The notes under the pieces: generated by a model
Database searches by the model: none
The model's input: only the letters and a program-made list of their open reading frames with translations
What the model was told of the DNA's origin: nothing
Program-made: the position numbers and the translations under genes
Part shown: positions 31,422 to 40,280 of the stretch, one piece after another
Position numbering within the stretch: the stretch's first letter is position 1
Layout of the letters: each line of letters opens with the position of its first letter
NCBI GenBank assembly: GCA_041394185.1
Contig: JAWKIQ010000003.1
Span: 1-64,000 of the forward strand
DNA: 64,000 nucleotides
DNA from: Acidimicrobiales bacterium
GTDB taxonomy: Bacteria; Actinomycetota; Acidimicrobiia; Acidimicrobiales; Poriferisodalaceae
Direction: 5' to 3'

Positions 31422-33710
31422 ATGGCCGTCAGCGCCGAAACGCCCATCGAATTGATCCAAGGCGTCTACTCCACCCTCGACGAGCGCATCTCAGCGGGCC
31501 GCCAGAAGCTCGGTCGCCCCCTGACGCTGGCCGAGAAGATCCTCATCAACCACCTCGACTCGCCAGACCAAGAACTCGAGCGCGGCGCCAGCTACGTCGA
31601 CCTTCGCCCCGATCGCGTCGCGATGCAGGACGCAACTGCACAGATGGCGTGGCTTCAGTTCATGACCGCGGGCCTCGACGAGGTCGCCGTGCCGACCACG
31701 ACACACTGCGACCACCTCATCCAGGCGCGCGTCGACGGCAAGCGCGACCTGCTGGCCGCCAACGAGAACAACGAAGAGGTCTACGACTTCCTCGAATCGG
31801 TCTGCGCCAAGTACGGAGCCGGCTTCTGGAAGCCCGGCAGCGGCATCATCCACCAGGTCGTCCTCGAGCAGTACGCCTTCCCGGGCGGCATGATGATCGG
31901 CACCGACAGCCACACCCCGAACGCCGGCGGTCTCGGCATGATCGCCGTGGGCGTTGGCGGCGCCGACGCCGTCGACGTCATGACCAGCTTCCCGTGGAAC
32001 GTGCGCTGGCCCAAGGCCATCGGCGTGAAGCTCACCGGCGAGCTCAGCGGCTGGGCTGCGCCCAAGGACGTCATCTTGAAGGTGGCCGAGATCCTCACCG
32101 TCAAGGGTGGCACCGGCGCCATCGTCGAATACTTCGGCCCTGGCGCGAACTCCATCAGCTGCACCGGCAAGGCCACAATCTGCAATATGGGCGCCGAGAT
32201 CGGCGCCACCACCTCACTGTTCGGCTACGACGACGCCATGGCTCGCTATCTCAAGTCGACGGGCCGCGAAGCCGTGGCCGACGCCGCCAACGCGGTGGCC
32301 CACCACCTGCGTGCCGACGACGAGGTTCTGGCCAATCCCGAGCAGTACTACGACCAGGTCATCGAGATCGACCTGTCGAGCCTCACCCCCCACATCAACG
32401 GCCCCCACACCCCCGACCTCGCCCGCGAGGTGAAAGACCTGGGTGCAGAGGCCAGGGCCGAGGGCTGGCCCCTCGAGGTCAGCGCTGCCCTCATCGGGTC
32501 GTGCACCAACTCTTCCTATGAAGACATCACCCGGGCGGCTTCGATCGCCCGCGAGGCTGCGGCCAAGGGCCTCAAGGTCAAGACCCGCCTGCTCATCACT
32601 CCCGGCTCCGAACAGGTGCGCGCCACCATCGAGCGCGACGGCCTGCTGGCAGACTTCGAGGCCCTCGGGGCCACCGTGCTGGCCAACGCTTGCGGCCCGT
32701 GCATCGGCCAGTGGGATCGCTCCGAAGAGGCCGACCATCAGCCGGGCAAGCCCAACGTCATAGTCACCAGCTACAACCGCAACTTCCCCAAGCGCAACGA
32801 CGGCGACCCGGCCACCCTGGCGTTCGTGACCTCACCCGAAACCGTGATGGCCCTGGCCCTGGCAGGCACGGTCGACTTCGATCCCATCAACGGCACGCTC
32901 ACCAACGATGCAGGCGAGCAGGTCACCCTGTCGGTTCCGGTCGGCGTCGAGCTGCCCCCGTCGGGCTTCACCCCCGGCGAGAGCGGCTTCATCGCTCCGC
33001 CCGACGATTCCTCGTCGGTTCAGGTCCAGGTGTCGCCCACGTCCGACAGGCTCCAGCTGCTCGAGCCCTTCCCTGCATGGGATGGCAACGACTACACCAA
33101 CCTGCCCGTGCTGGTGAAGGCCCAGGGCAAGTTCACCACCGACCACATCTCGATGGCGGGTCCGTGGCTCAAGTACCGCGGCCACCTCGAGAACATCTCG
33201 GGCAACCTGTACCTCGGCGCCGTCAACGCCTACCCCGGCTACGAGGTGGGCTACGGCAAGAACCAGCTCACCGGCGAGACCCAGACCTTCCCCGACATGG
33301 CCAAGGCCTACCACGAGGCCGGCCAGCAGTGGGTGGTCATCGGCGACGAGAACATGGGTGAGGGTTCGTCGCGCGAACACGCAGCCATGGAGCCCCGGTT
33401 CCGCAACGGCGTGGTCGCCATCGCCCGCTCGTTCGCCCGCATCCACGAGACCAACCTCAAGAAGCAGGGCATGGTCCCGTTGACCTTCGCCGACCCCGCT
33501 GACTACGACCGCATCGGCGAAGACGACCGCATCGGCATCGTCGGTTTGGCCGATCTGGCACCCGGCCAGCAGGTCACGGTCACCGTCACCCCGCCCAGCG
33601 GCGATACCTGGAGCTTCCAGACCAACCACACCTTCAGCCCAGAGCAAATCGAGTGGTTCAAGGCAGGCTCGGCTCTCAACATCATCCGGTCCAAGTCACA
33701 GGCGAACTAG
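31422..33710 (+). CDS. acn: Aconitate hydratase
   Basis: 762 residues, the mitochondrial-type length. ATG 31422 has a GGAGGA site 6 bases upstream; ATG 31368 lies inside the -10 region and was rejected. The enzyme converts citrate to isocitrate in the TCA cycle. The 4Fe-4S Cys are C361 (SCTNSSYED), C424 and C427 (NACGPCIGQW). Substrate-binding segments GTDSHTPNAGGLGM and GEGSSREHAAMEPR are present. The gene is monocistronic, between the GntR-controlled promoter and downstream hairpins. Citrate synthase lies 3 kb further on. Confidence 0.95.
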   Translation: MAVSAETPIELIQGVYSTLDERISAGRQKLGRPLTLAEKILINHLDSPDQELERGASYVDLRPDRVAMQDATAQMAWLQFMTAGLDEVAVPTTTHCDHLIQARVDGKRDLLAANENNEEVYDFLESVCAKYGAGFWKPGSGIIHQVVLEQYAFPGGMMIGTDSHTPNAGGLGMIAVGVGGADAVDVMTSFPWNVRWPKAIGVKLTGELSGWAAPKDVILKVAEILTVKGGTGAIVEYFGPGANSISCTGKATICNMGAEIGATTSLFGYDDAMARYLKSTGREAVADAANAVAHHLRADDEVLANPEQYYDQVIEIDLSSLTPHINGPHTPDLAREVKDLGAEARAEGWPLEVSAALIGSCTNSSYEDITRAASIAREAAAKGLKVKTRLLITPGSEQVRATIERDGLLADFEALGATVLANACGPCIGQWDRSEEADHQPGKPNVIVTSYNRNFPKRNDGDPATLAFVTSPETVMALALAGTVDFDPINGTLTNDAGEQVTLSVPVGVELPPSGFTPGESGFIAPPDDSSSVQVQVSPTSDRLQLLEPFPAWDGNDYTNLPVLVKAQGKFTTDHISMAGPWLKYRGHLENISGNLYLGAVNAYPGYEVGYGKNQLTGETQTFPDMAKAYHEAGQQWVVIGDENMGEGSSREHAAMEPRFRNGVVAIARSFARIHETNLKKQGMVPLTFADPADYDRIGEDDRIGIVGLADLAPGQQVTVTVTPPSGDTWSFQTNHTFSPEQIEWFKAGSALNIIRSKSQAN

Positions 33711-33737
33711 CTCCGCCACCACCCCCAACAACACTCC

Positions 33738-33831
33738 GACATCCGGGCAGCATCTCGTTGCCCGGATGTCGCCGTATCTGGCCACTGTCTGACGGCGAAA
33801 ACGGCGAAACCGGCCGCATTGGGCCGGTTTC
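33738..33831 (+). terminator. Two strong hairpins after aconitase
   Basis: First: GACATCCGGGCA (33738-33749), 9-base loop, TGCCCGGATGTC (33759-33770), a 12-base perfect stem. Second: GAAACCGGCC (33806-33815), loop GCATTG, GGCCGGTTTC (33822-33831), a 10-base stem. Neither has a long T-run. They lie 28 and 96 bases past the acn stop and probably end its transcript. They lack the G-rich loops of the array that follows. Confidence 0.6.
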
Positions 33832-33844
33832 CACCTTGCCATCA

Positions 33845-34202
33845 CGGATTGGGGGAAATCCGGAGGCATAGATTCCCGGGCTTCAGCGGGGGGACACTCG
33901 CCCGGGCTATGTGACGCGGTTGGGGGATCCGCTGAAGGTCAAGCTACCCATGGGAGGGCAATCTGTCAATCAGTTCGCAGTGAATATCATCATCTGATCT
34001 AGAGATGGTGTAAGCCCTTGCAAAACGACAACAGCGCCGGTCGGGGAGACCAGCGCTGTTGATTTCGACAACGGCGGGGGACACCGGTCGAAAGATTCCG
34101 AGGCCGAGCGGGGGAACTCTCCTCGGCTATGTCATGGTCGACCCGAGCGGGGGGACACTTGGCCGACCCATCAACCTCCGCAGTGGGGGAACCACGTGGT
34201 TG
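33845..34202. ncRNA. Array of eight hairpins with conserved G-rich loops (candidate structured RNA)
   Basis: This stretch, within the 598-base gap between acn and lysR, has no convincing gene. It holds eight small hairpins whose stems differ but whose loops repeat. H3 33845-33862: CGGATT/AATCCG, loop GGGGGA. H4 33875-33906: CCCGGGC/GCCCGGG, core loop CGGGGGGACA. H5 33916-33932: GCGG/CCGC, loop TTGGGGGAT. H6 34029-34061: CAACAGCGC/GCGCTGTTG then GGTC/GACC, loop GGGGA. H7 34063-34093: TTTCGAC/GTCGAAA then CGG/CCG, loop CGGGGGACA. H8 34098-34126: CCGAGG/CCTCGG then GAG/CTC, loop CGGGGGAA. H9 34136-34168: GGTCGACC/GGCCGACC, loop CGGGGGGACA. H10 34172-34202: CAACC/GGTTG, inner GTGG/CCAC. H4 and H8 share a 3' flank GGCTATGT. 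Bases 33933-34028 have no G-loop hairpin and are richer in A and T. Strand is undetermined. Confidence 0.6.
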
Positions 34203-34308
34203 GTATCGACAACACTATTGACGCGAGGCCAATCTTCCAAGCAGTTGTGCGAGATACCTGCCATCTGACCGGCAGATAGGCACCGACGATTCCGGTAGCA
34301 TGCTCGGC

Positions 34309-35244
34309 ATGGACCTCCGCCAACTCCAGAGCCTTCTAGCCGTCGCCGAACACGGCACGTTCTCGGCTGCCGCTCGCTCGCTTCACACGGTCCAGTCGAA
34401 CGTCTCGACACACGTCGCCCGCCTCGAGCGCGAACTCGGAGCCACCCTGGTCGATCGCTCGGCCAGCAGGCTCACACCCGAGGGTGAAGTCGTGGTGGCT
34501 CGGGCCAGGCGTGTGGCTTCGGAGCTAGAGGCGTTGAGTGCCGACGTCGCCAGCCTGACCTCCGAGGTCACCGGCACCGCCCGCGTCGGCATCATCGGCA
34601 CCACCGCCCGATGGCTGACCCCACTGTTCCTCGACGCGATGAGCGAGCGGCACCCGAGGGTGCGCATCGTCGTCACAGAGGCTACGACCCTGACCCAGCT
34701 CCCCCAGCTGTTCACCGACCAGATCGACATAGGGGTGGTGAACCTTCCCCAACGCGACCCCGACCTCGACGTGATGACGCTGTTCGGCGAAGACCTCGTG
34801 GCCATAGTCCCGACCAAACATCCCCTCGCCAGCTCGCACGGACCTGTCTCGTTCACCGAACTGGCCGAACACCGGTTGCTGCTGGGCCCCAGCGGCTCGA
34901 ACCTGCGCAGCGAGGTAGACCAGCACGCCCAACGGGCAGGGGTCACGCTCAGTTCTGCTGCCGAGATAGACGGCGTACGCCTCGCCGCGACCCTGGCGTT
35001 TCAAGGTTATGCACCCACGCTTGTGCCCATGACGGCAATCCCCCGCTGGGCGCCGCCCGCCGAGTGGGTCATGCGGCCGATCACCGAACAGCCCCGTCGT
35101 TACGTCGGGCTGGCGTTCCGGCGCCGCGGCATGTTGTCGGCGCCGGCATCGGCGGCTCGCGACGCCTTGCGAACCGTCATCGCAGAACACATCGACGACG
35201 AGCCCGGGCTGCACCTGCCAACCGATTCAGAAGTTCCGGTTTGA
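34309..35244 (+). CDS. LysR-family transcriptional regulator
   Basis: 311 residues from ATG 34309; ATG 34300 is an in-frame alternative. The N-terminal HTH is standard (MDLRQLQSLLAVAEHGTFSAAARSLHTVQSNVSTHVARLERELGATLVDR), and the substrate domain spans about 90-295 (ARVGIIGTTARWLTPLFLDA; DIGVVNLPQRDPDL). It probably controls the carboxylase gene 67 bases downstream on the same strand, or other genes. Its long upstream region contains the G-loop hairpin array, so an effect of that element on lysR is possible. Confidence 0.9.
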   Translation: MDLRQLQSLLAVAEHGTFSAAARSLHTVQSNVSTHVARLERELGATLVDRSASRLTPEGEVVVARARRVASELEALSADVASLTSEVTGTARVGIIGTTARWLTPLFLDAMSERHPRVRIVVTEATTLTQLPQLFTDQIDIGVVNLPQRDPDLDVMTLFGEDLVAIVPTKHPLASSHGPVSFTELAEHRLLLGPSGSNLRSEVDQHAQRAGVTLSSAAEIDGVRLAATLAFQGYAPTLVPMTAIPRWAPPAEWVMRPITEQPRRYVGLAFRRRGMLSAPASAARDALRTVIAEHIDDEPGLHLPTDSEVPV

Positions 35245-35311
35245 AAGCCCTTTCAGCAGACGTCGCGTTCGGGCGACTCCAACCTGGCTGCGGTACTAGA
35301 GTCGTGCGACG

Positions 35312-36682
35312 ATGACCGATGCCGCCCAGACCTCGGCCGAACTCGAACTCGAGCTCCGCTCCAGAACCCCGGGGGTGGCGGCGGTACGTATCGAGCGCTA
35401 CGACAACCGGCGTGTCGTCGTGGTGCGCATCAGCAGCACGGTGCGACGCGGTGCGCTGAACCCCATCGATGGCGAGAACATCGCAGAGGCCGCTCGCATG
35501 GCCTCGCGCAAGCGCCTTCCGCTGGTCATGTACGTGGCATCGGCGGGCGCGAACATGACCGAGGGAATCGACGCCCTACACGGCTGGGGGCGCGCAGCGC
35601 GCGAGCTGTCGCAGTGCAGTGGCGTGGTGCCCATCATCGCCATCAACGACGGGCCGGCGGTGTCGGGAAGCGCTCTGCTGATCGGTCTTGCCGACATCGT
35701 CATAATGACCGAGGACGCATATGCGTTCGTCAGCAGCCCCAACGGAGTGCGCCAGTTCACGGGTGTGAACGTGAGCATCGAAGAACTCGGCGGGTCGGCG
35801 GTACACGACCGCTCCACCGGCGTCGCCCACGCTGTGGTGCCCGACCGGGCTGCGGCCGAGGCCATGGTGGCCCAGTTGCTGGCTTTCATCCCAGATCACA
35901 TCGACTGCCTGCCACCGCTGCAGGACACCCTCGACCCCATCGCCCGGCCCACCCCCGAGGCCGGTGACCTGCTGCCCGACTCGCCCACCGGCGCCTACGA
36001 CGTGAGGTCCATCGCCGCAGAGATCGTCGACGACGACTATTTCCTCGAGCTGCGCAGCGGCTGGGCCCCAAACCTGGTCACCGGCTTCGCCAGCATCGGT
36101 GGGCACCCTGTGGGAGTAGTCGCAAACCAGCCGCTGGCCATGGCGGGCACACTCGACATCGCAGCATCACAAAAGGGCGCCCGTTTCGTGGCGTTCTGCG
36201 ACGCGTTCAACATCCCGCTGCTGACCATCATCGACACGCCCGGCTTCTATCCGGGCAAAGACCTCGAATGGCGCGGAATGATCCGCCACGGCGCACAGAT
36301 GGCCTTCGCCTACGCCAGAGCATCGGTGCCCCGCGTGGCCCTGGTGCTGCGCAAGTCCTATGGCGGCGCGTTCATCGTGATGGACTCCAAGACGATGGGC
36401 AACGACGTCTTCATCGCGTGGCCCACCGCCGAAATCGCCGTAATGGGTGCACGCCAAGCTGCCGAAGTGATTGCCAGGCGCGCCAGTGCCGAGGAGAAGG
36501 AACAGTTCGTCCTCGACTACGAGGAGCGCTATCTGAACCCCTACGTCGCTGCCGAGCGCGGATACATCGACATGGTCATCGAGCCGGCCGATACCCGCAA
36601 GTCGGTGGCCGAGGCCCTCGAGGTGCTTCGCACCAAACGCGAGGAACTGCCAGAGCGACGACACGACAACACCCCGCTGTAG
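35312..36682 (+). CDS. Acyl-CoA carboxylase carboxyltransferase (beta) subunit
   Basis: 456 residues with two crotonase-fold halves. The N half has GVVPIIAINDGPAVSGSALLIGLADIVIMTEDAY (about 105-138). The C half has VGVVANQPLAMAGTLDIAASQKGARFVAFCDAFNIPLLTIIDTPGFYPG (about 268-316) and RKSYGGAFIVMDSK. This is the biotin-dependent carboxyltransferase of the propionyl/acetyl-CoA carboxylase family. It is shorter than the usual 510-540 residues. No biotin-carboxylase subunit is nearby, so it must work with one encoded elsewhere. The exact acyl-CoA substrate is uncertain. Confidence 0.87.
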   Translation: MTDAAQTSAELELELRSRTPGVAAVRIERYDNRRVVVVRISSTVRRGALNPIDGENIAEAARMASRKRLPLVMYVASAGANMTEGIDALHGWGRAARELSQCSGVVPIIAINDGPAVSGSALLIGLADIVIMTEDAYAFVSSPNGVRQFTGVNVSIEELGGSAVHDRSTGVAHAVVPDRAAAEAMVAQLLAFIPDHIDCLPPLQDTLDPIARPTPEAGDLLPDSPTGAYDVRSIAAEIVDDDYFLELRSGWAPNLVTGFASIGGHPVGVVANQPLAMAGTLDIAASQKGARFVAFCDAFNIPLLTIIDTPGFYPGKDLEWRGMIRHGAQMAFAYARASVPRVALVLRKSYGGAFIVMDSKTMGNDVFIAWPTAEIAVMGARQAAEVIARRASAEEKEQFVLDYEERYLNPYVAAERGYIDMVIEPADTRKSVAEALEVLRTKREELPERRHDNTPL

Positions 36683-36764
36683 GCGTCGATTCATGACCCT
36701 CGACGGCCTCAACAGCTAGATTCGACAACAGAGATACGGGAAACCCCGGAGGAGCAGAGCCAAC

Positions 36765-38033
36765 GTGGCCGATTCGATCACGATCACCGACAACCGCACC
36801 GGCGAAAGCGTCGAGATACCCATCGAGAACGGTGGGGTCGACATGAAGGCCATTCAGAAGCTCATGCCTGGCACATGGATTCTCGACCCCGGCTTTGGTG
36901 GCACAGCCTCCACCGAGTCGGCGATCACAGAGCTCGACGGCGAGAACGGCATCTTGCGCTATCGCGGCTACCCGATCGAACAGCTCGCCGAGAAGTCGAC
37001 CTTCCTCGAGGTGTGCTACCTGCTGCTGTTCGGCGACCTGCCCAACACCGAGCAGCTCGACAAGTGGGTACACGACATCACGTACCACACCTTCGTCCAC
37101 GAGAACATGCGCAAGCGCTTCATGGAGGGCTTCCATCACGACGCCCATCCCATGGGCATGTTGATGTCGGCCATCGCCGCGCTGTCGACCTTCTACCCCG
37201 AGGCCAAGGACATCCACGACCCCGACAACCGGTACCGCCAGATCAACCGCCTGATCTCGAAGGGCCCCACCATCGCCGCCATGGCCTACCGCGCCAGCCT
37301 CGGCATGCCCTTCAACTACCCAGACAACGACCTGACCTATCCCGAGAACTTCCTGTCGATGATGTGGAAGATCGCCGAGCCCCAGTACAAGCCCGACCCG
37401 ACGCTCAGCCGCGCCCTCGACGTGTTGTTGATCCTGCACGCCGATCACGAGCAGAACTGCTCGACGACCACCATGCGCGTCGTGGGTTCCAGCCACGCCG
37501 ACCCCTACTCGGCGGCCGCTGCGGCCACCGGTGCCCTCTACGGACCCCGCCACGGTGGTGCCAACGAGGCCGTGATCCACATGCTCGAGGAGATCGGCAG
37601 CTACGACAACATCGAGCCCTTCGTCGAGTCGGTCAAGAAGGGCGAAGGTCGCCTGATGGGCTTCGGCCACCGGGTCTACAAGGCCTATGACCCCCGAGCC
37701 CGCATAGTCAAGGAAACCGCCGACCGGGTATTCGAGGTCACAGGCAAGAACCCGCTGCTGGACATCGCTCTCAAGCTCGAAGAGATCGCCCTCAGCGACG
37801 ACTACTTCAAGAGCCGCAACCTGTATCCCAACGTCGACTTCTACACCGGCCTGATCTACCAGGCCATGGGCTTCCCGCTCGACATGTTCACCGTGCTGTT
37901 CACCATCGGTCGCATGCCGGGTTGGCTTGCGCACTGGCAGGAACTGTTGGTCCAGGACCAGCGCATCAGCCGTCCTCGCCAGATCTACGTGGGCACCGGC
38001 GCCCGCGACTACGTGCCACTCGAGCAGCGCTGA
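36765..38033 (+). CDS. gltA: Citrate synthase
   Basis: 422 residues from GTG 36765, with a GGAGGAG site 11 bases upstream. It condenses oxaloacetate and acetyl-CoA. Motifs: HADHEQNCST (about 225-234), YGPRHGGANEAVIHML (about 260-275), MGFGHRVYK (about 298-306) and FYTGLIYQAMGFPLDMFT (about 363-380) with the catalytic Asp region. Length and sequence suit the hexameric type I enzyme. It lies 82 bases after the carboxylase gene and 3 kb from aconitase, so the area is a TCA-cycle neighbourhood. Confidence 0.95.
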   Translation: MADSITITDNRTGESVEIPIENGGVDMKAIQKLMPGTWILDPGFGGTASTESAITELDGENGILRYRGYPIEQLAEKSTFLEVCYLLLFGDLPNTEQLDKWVHDITYHTFVHENMRKRFMEGFHHDAHPMGMLMSAIAALSTFYPEAKDIHDPDNRYRQINRLISKGPTIAAMAYRASLGMPFNYPDNDLTYPENFLSMMWKIAEPQYKPDPTLSRALDVLLILHADHEQNCSTTTMRVVGSSHADPYSAAAAATGALYGPRHGGANEAVIHMLEEIGSYDNIEPFVESVKKGEGRLMGFGHRVYKAYDPRARIVKETADRVFEVTGKNPLLDIALKLEEIALSDDYFKSRNLYPNVDFYTGLIYQAMGFPLDMFTVLFTIGRMPGWLAHWQELLVQDQRISRPRQIYVGTGARDYVPLEQR

Positions 38034-38119
38034 ACACAGTTCCCAGCGTCCACGCAGCGCCGACTCGGCGTGCCGGTTGAGCATCGACTGGAACACGGGC
38101 TCGCCCCCACAATCGGGGG

Positions 38120-38946
38120 ATGCGAGTTCCGGTGTTCCAGTTCGATGCGTTTTCGGCCACTGCATTCGGCGGCAATCCCGCTGCGGTGGTACTGCTCGAT
38201 GACGAGGCCCCCGACCACAACGTGCTTCAGGCCATAGCGGCCGAGATGAACCTGTCGGAGACGGCCTTTGCCACCCGTCGCCCAGACGCAGAATGGAATC
38301 TGCGATGGTTCACACCGCTGACCGAGGTCGACTTGTGCGGCCACGCCACGCTTGCCAGCGCTGCATGCCTGTTCGATGCAGGACGTCTCGGGTCTGATAC
38401 CGCAGAGCGGGCCGAGGTCGTGTTCCACACCGGTCTGGCCCGCTGACGTGCGTCGTCAGCCGCGTCGATGGCCAGGCGATCAGCGTCGAGATGGACTTTC
38501 CCGCTACCTACACCGAACCGGTCAGCGACACCACCTCGCTGTCGGACGCCCTGGGCGCCGAGGTCATCGACGCCGGCTCGGCCTTCGACCTGGTAGCCCA
38601 GTTGCGCACGCCGCAGCAGGTACGTGCCCTGACCCCCGACATTTCGGCCGTCGAGCGCCTCGATGCGAGGGCCGTGGTGGTCACAGCCGCAGGAGACGTC
38701 GACGGCGGCGAGGCCGACTTTGTGTCTAGGGTCTTCGCCCCGCGGCTGGGCATCGCCGAGGATCCGGTGACCGGCTCGGCTCACACGATCTTGGCCACGT
38801 GGTGGTCAAAGCGCTTGTCGAAGACCAGCCTGAAGGCCCACCAGGTTTCGGCCCGTGGTGGGCGTCTGGGGCTGATGCTGGACGGCGACCGGGTGGCCAT
38901 CTCGGGAACCGCCGCCAAGGTAATGGAAGGCACACTGCTGATCTGA
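38120..38946 (+). pseudogene. PhzF-family isomerase, frameshifted
   Basis: The N-terminal half (VPVFQFDAFSATAFGGNPAAVVLL, then MNLSETAF and LCGHATLASA) ends early at a TGA (38444-38446). The other half continues one frame away (SGPLTCVVSRVDGQAISVEMDFPA, then FAPRLGIAEDPVTGSAH) to 38946. Adding one C at 38429-38433 (ACACCGG to ACACCCGG) restores HTRSGPL, the family's usual sequence, giving about 275 residues. PhzF proteins isomerise or epimerise metabolites using a Glu/Asp pair. The lost C sits in a short C-run, so a sequencing error is as likely as a real mutation. Confidence 0.85.
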
Positions 38947-39066
38947 AAATCGAGAAATCGCAGAATTCTCGAAATCGGTCTCAAGCAAAGCGGCCCACGT
39001 GTCGTTGATGTGGTTGCCGCACAGAGAACCGCCGGCACATGGGGGCTGGCGGTTCACCCACCCAAC

Positions 39067-39100
39067 GGGGTGGTGGATCCCGCAAGGGGTCCACCACCCC
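39067..39100. terminator. 15-base-stem hairpin with GCAA loop
   Basis: GGGGTGGTGGATCCC (39067-39081), loop GCAA, GGGGTCCACCACCCC (39086-39100): 15 pairs with one G-T wobble and a GNRA tetraloop. It is followed by GTGGGTTT. It lies between the PhzF-like gene and the acyl-CoA dehydrogenase GTG at 39140. A smaller hairpin, CGAGAA/TTCTCG, lies at 38952-38972. It is most likely a terminator for the rightward genes upstream. Confidence 0.6.
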
Positions 39101-39139
39101 GCTGTGGGTTTGGTGGCCGTATTGCCCTAGGTTGCACAG

Positions 39140-40264
39140 GTGGATTTTTCCTGGCCCGACACCCTCGACGAACTGCGAGACGAGGTCCTGAGCTTCGTCG
39201 AAACGGCCACCGCCGACCTGGAACTGTTGGATGATCCGTGGCTGCGAGAGCCATCGAAGCAGTTCGATCGCAGGCTCGGAGAGGCCGGCTACATCGGCTT
39301 GCGCTGGCCCGTCGAGTACGGCGGCGGGGGCCGCAGCGCCCTGGAACACTTCGTGGTGATGGAGACCCTGCTGTTGGCGGGCGCGCCGGTATCGGGAGCC
39401 TGGTTCCCCGACCGTCAGATCGGCCCGGTGCTGCTGCAGTACGGCACCGAAGACCAGAAGCGGCGGTGGTTGCCCGACATCATCGCTGGGCGTTCGGCCT
39501 GGGCCATCGGCATGAGCGAACCTGACGCCGGGTCAAACGTGGCCGGCATCTCCACCAAGGCCGAGATCGACGGAGACCACTTCGTGGTCAACGGACAGAA
39601 GATCTGGACCAGCGGGGCCGCCGACGCCGACTTCTGCTATCTGATCTGCCGCACATCCAGCGACGGTCCGCCGCACCGGGGGCTCAGCGAGCTGGTGGTC
39701 GACATGAGCCTGCCAGGCATCAGCGTCAACCCCATCCACGACTCGGCGTGGGGCAAACACTTCAACGAGGTGTTCTTCGACGACGTGCGGGTGCCGGCCG
39801 ACTGTCTCATCGGCGAGATGAACAACGCGTTCGGCCAAACTATGCGCCAACTCGAACACGAGCGCGGTGGCATCGACCGTCTGGTGTCGAACAAGCGTCT
39901 GTACATGGACGTCGTTGGGCTGGCCGACACCTCAGATCCGCTTGTGCGCCAACAGATCGCAACGATCGAAACCAAGTACACGATCGGTCGCAACCTGGTG
40001 TTGCGCAACGTGCTGGGGCAGGCCCCCGCGGGTCACTCGGCGGTCACGAAGACCTTCTGCACCGAGTTCGAACAAGAGGTCGCCCAGTTCGTCAGCCAGG
40101 TGCTGGGAGCCAGGGCGATGCTTGCCGGCGCCGGAACCCTCGAGGGGCGAGTCGCGCGCAACGTCGTCTACGCACCCTCGTACACGATCATGGGCGGCAC
40201 CACCCAGATCCTTCGCAACATCATCGGCGAGAGGGTGCTGGGGCTGGCACGCGAGCCGCGCTGA
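39140..40264 (+). CDS. Acyl-CoA dehydrogenase
   Basis: 374 residues from GTG 39140. It has YIGLRWPVEYGGGGRSALEHFV (about 49-70), AIGMSEPDAGSNVAGISTKAE (about 122-142), VNGQKIWTSGA, and C-terminal YAPSYTIMGGTTQILRNIIGERVLGLAREPR with FAD-binding GGTTQI. This is the FadE type common in actinobacterial steroid and branched-lipid catabolism. The usual Glu base is not obvious at the ordinary position. It is a lone gene, convergent with the carbamoylase gene. Confidence 0.88.
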   Translation: MDFSWPDTLDELRDEVLSFVETATADLELLDDPWLREPSKQFDRRLGEAGYIGLRWPVEYGGGGRSALEHFVVMETLLLAGAPVSGAWFPDRQIGPVLLQYGTEDQKRRWLPDIIAGRSAWAIGMSEPDAGSNVAGISTKAEIDGDHFVVNGQKIWTSGAADADFCYLICRTSSDGPPHRGLSELVVDMSLPGISVNPIHDSAWGKHFNEVFFDDVRVPADCLIGEMNNAFGQTMRQLEHERGGIDRLVSNKRLYMDVVGLADTSDPLVRQQIATIETKYTIGRNLVLRNVLGQAPAGHSAVTKTFCTEFEQEVAQFVSQVLGARAMLAGAGTLEGRVARNVVYAPSYTIMGGTTQILRNIIGERVLGLAREPR

Positions 40265-40280
40265 GGCAGCCCGCGTCCAC

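Noticed and set aside
33653..33871. Small gene just after aconitase
   Set aside because: It starts inside acn and runs through two strong hairpins, with no ribosome site or similarity.
38120..38946. Two separate small genes instead of one PhzF gene
   Set aside because: The two halves are consecutive parts of one family, and a single added C restores the HTRSGPL junction.
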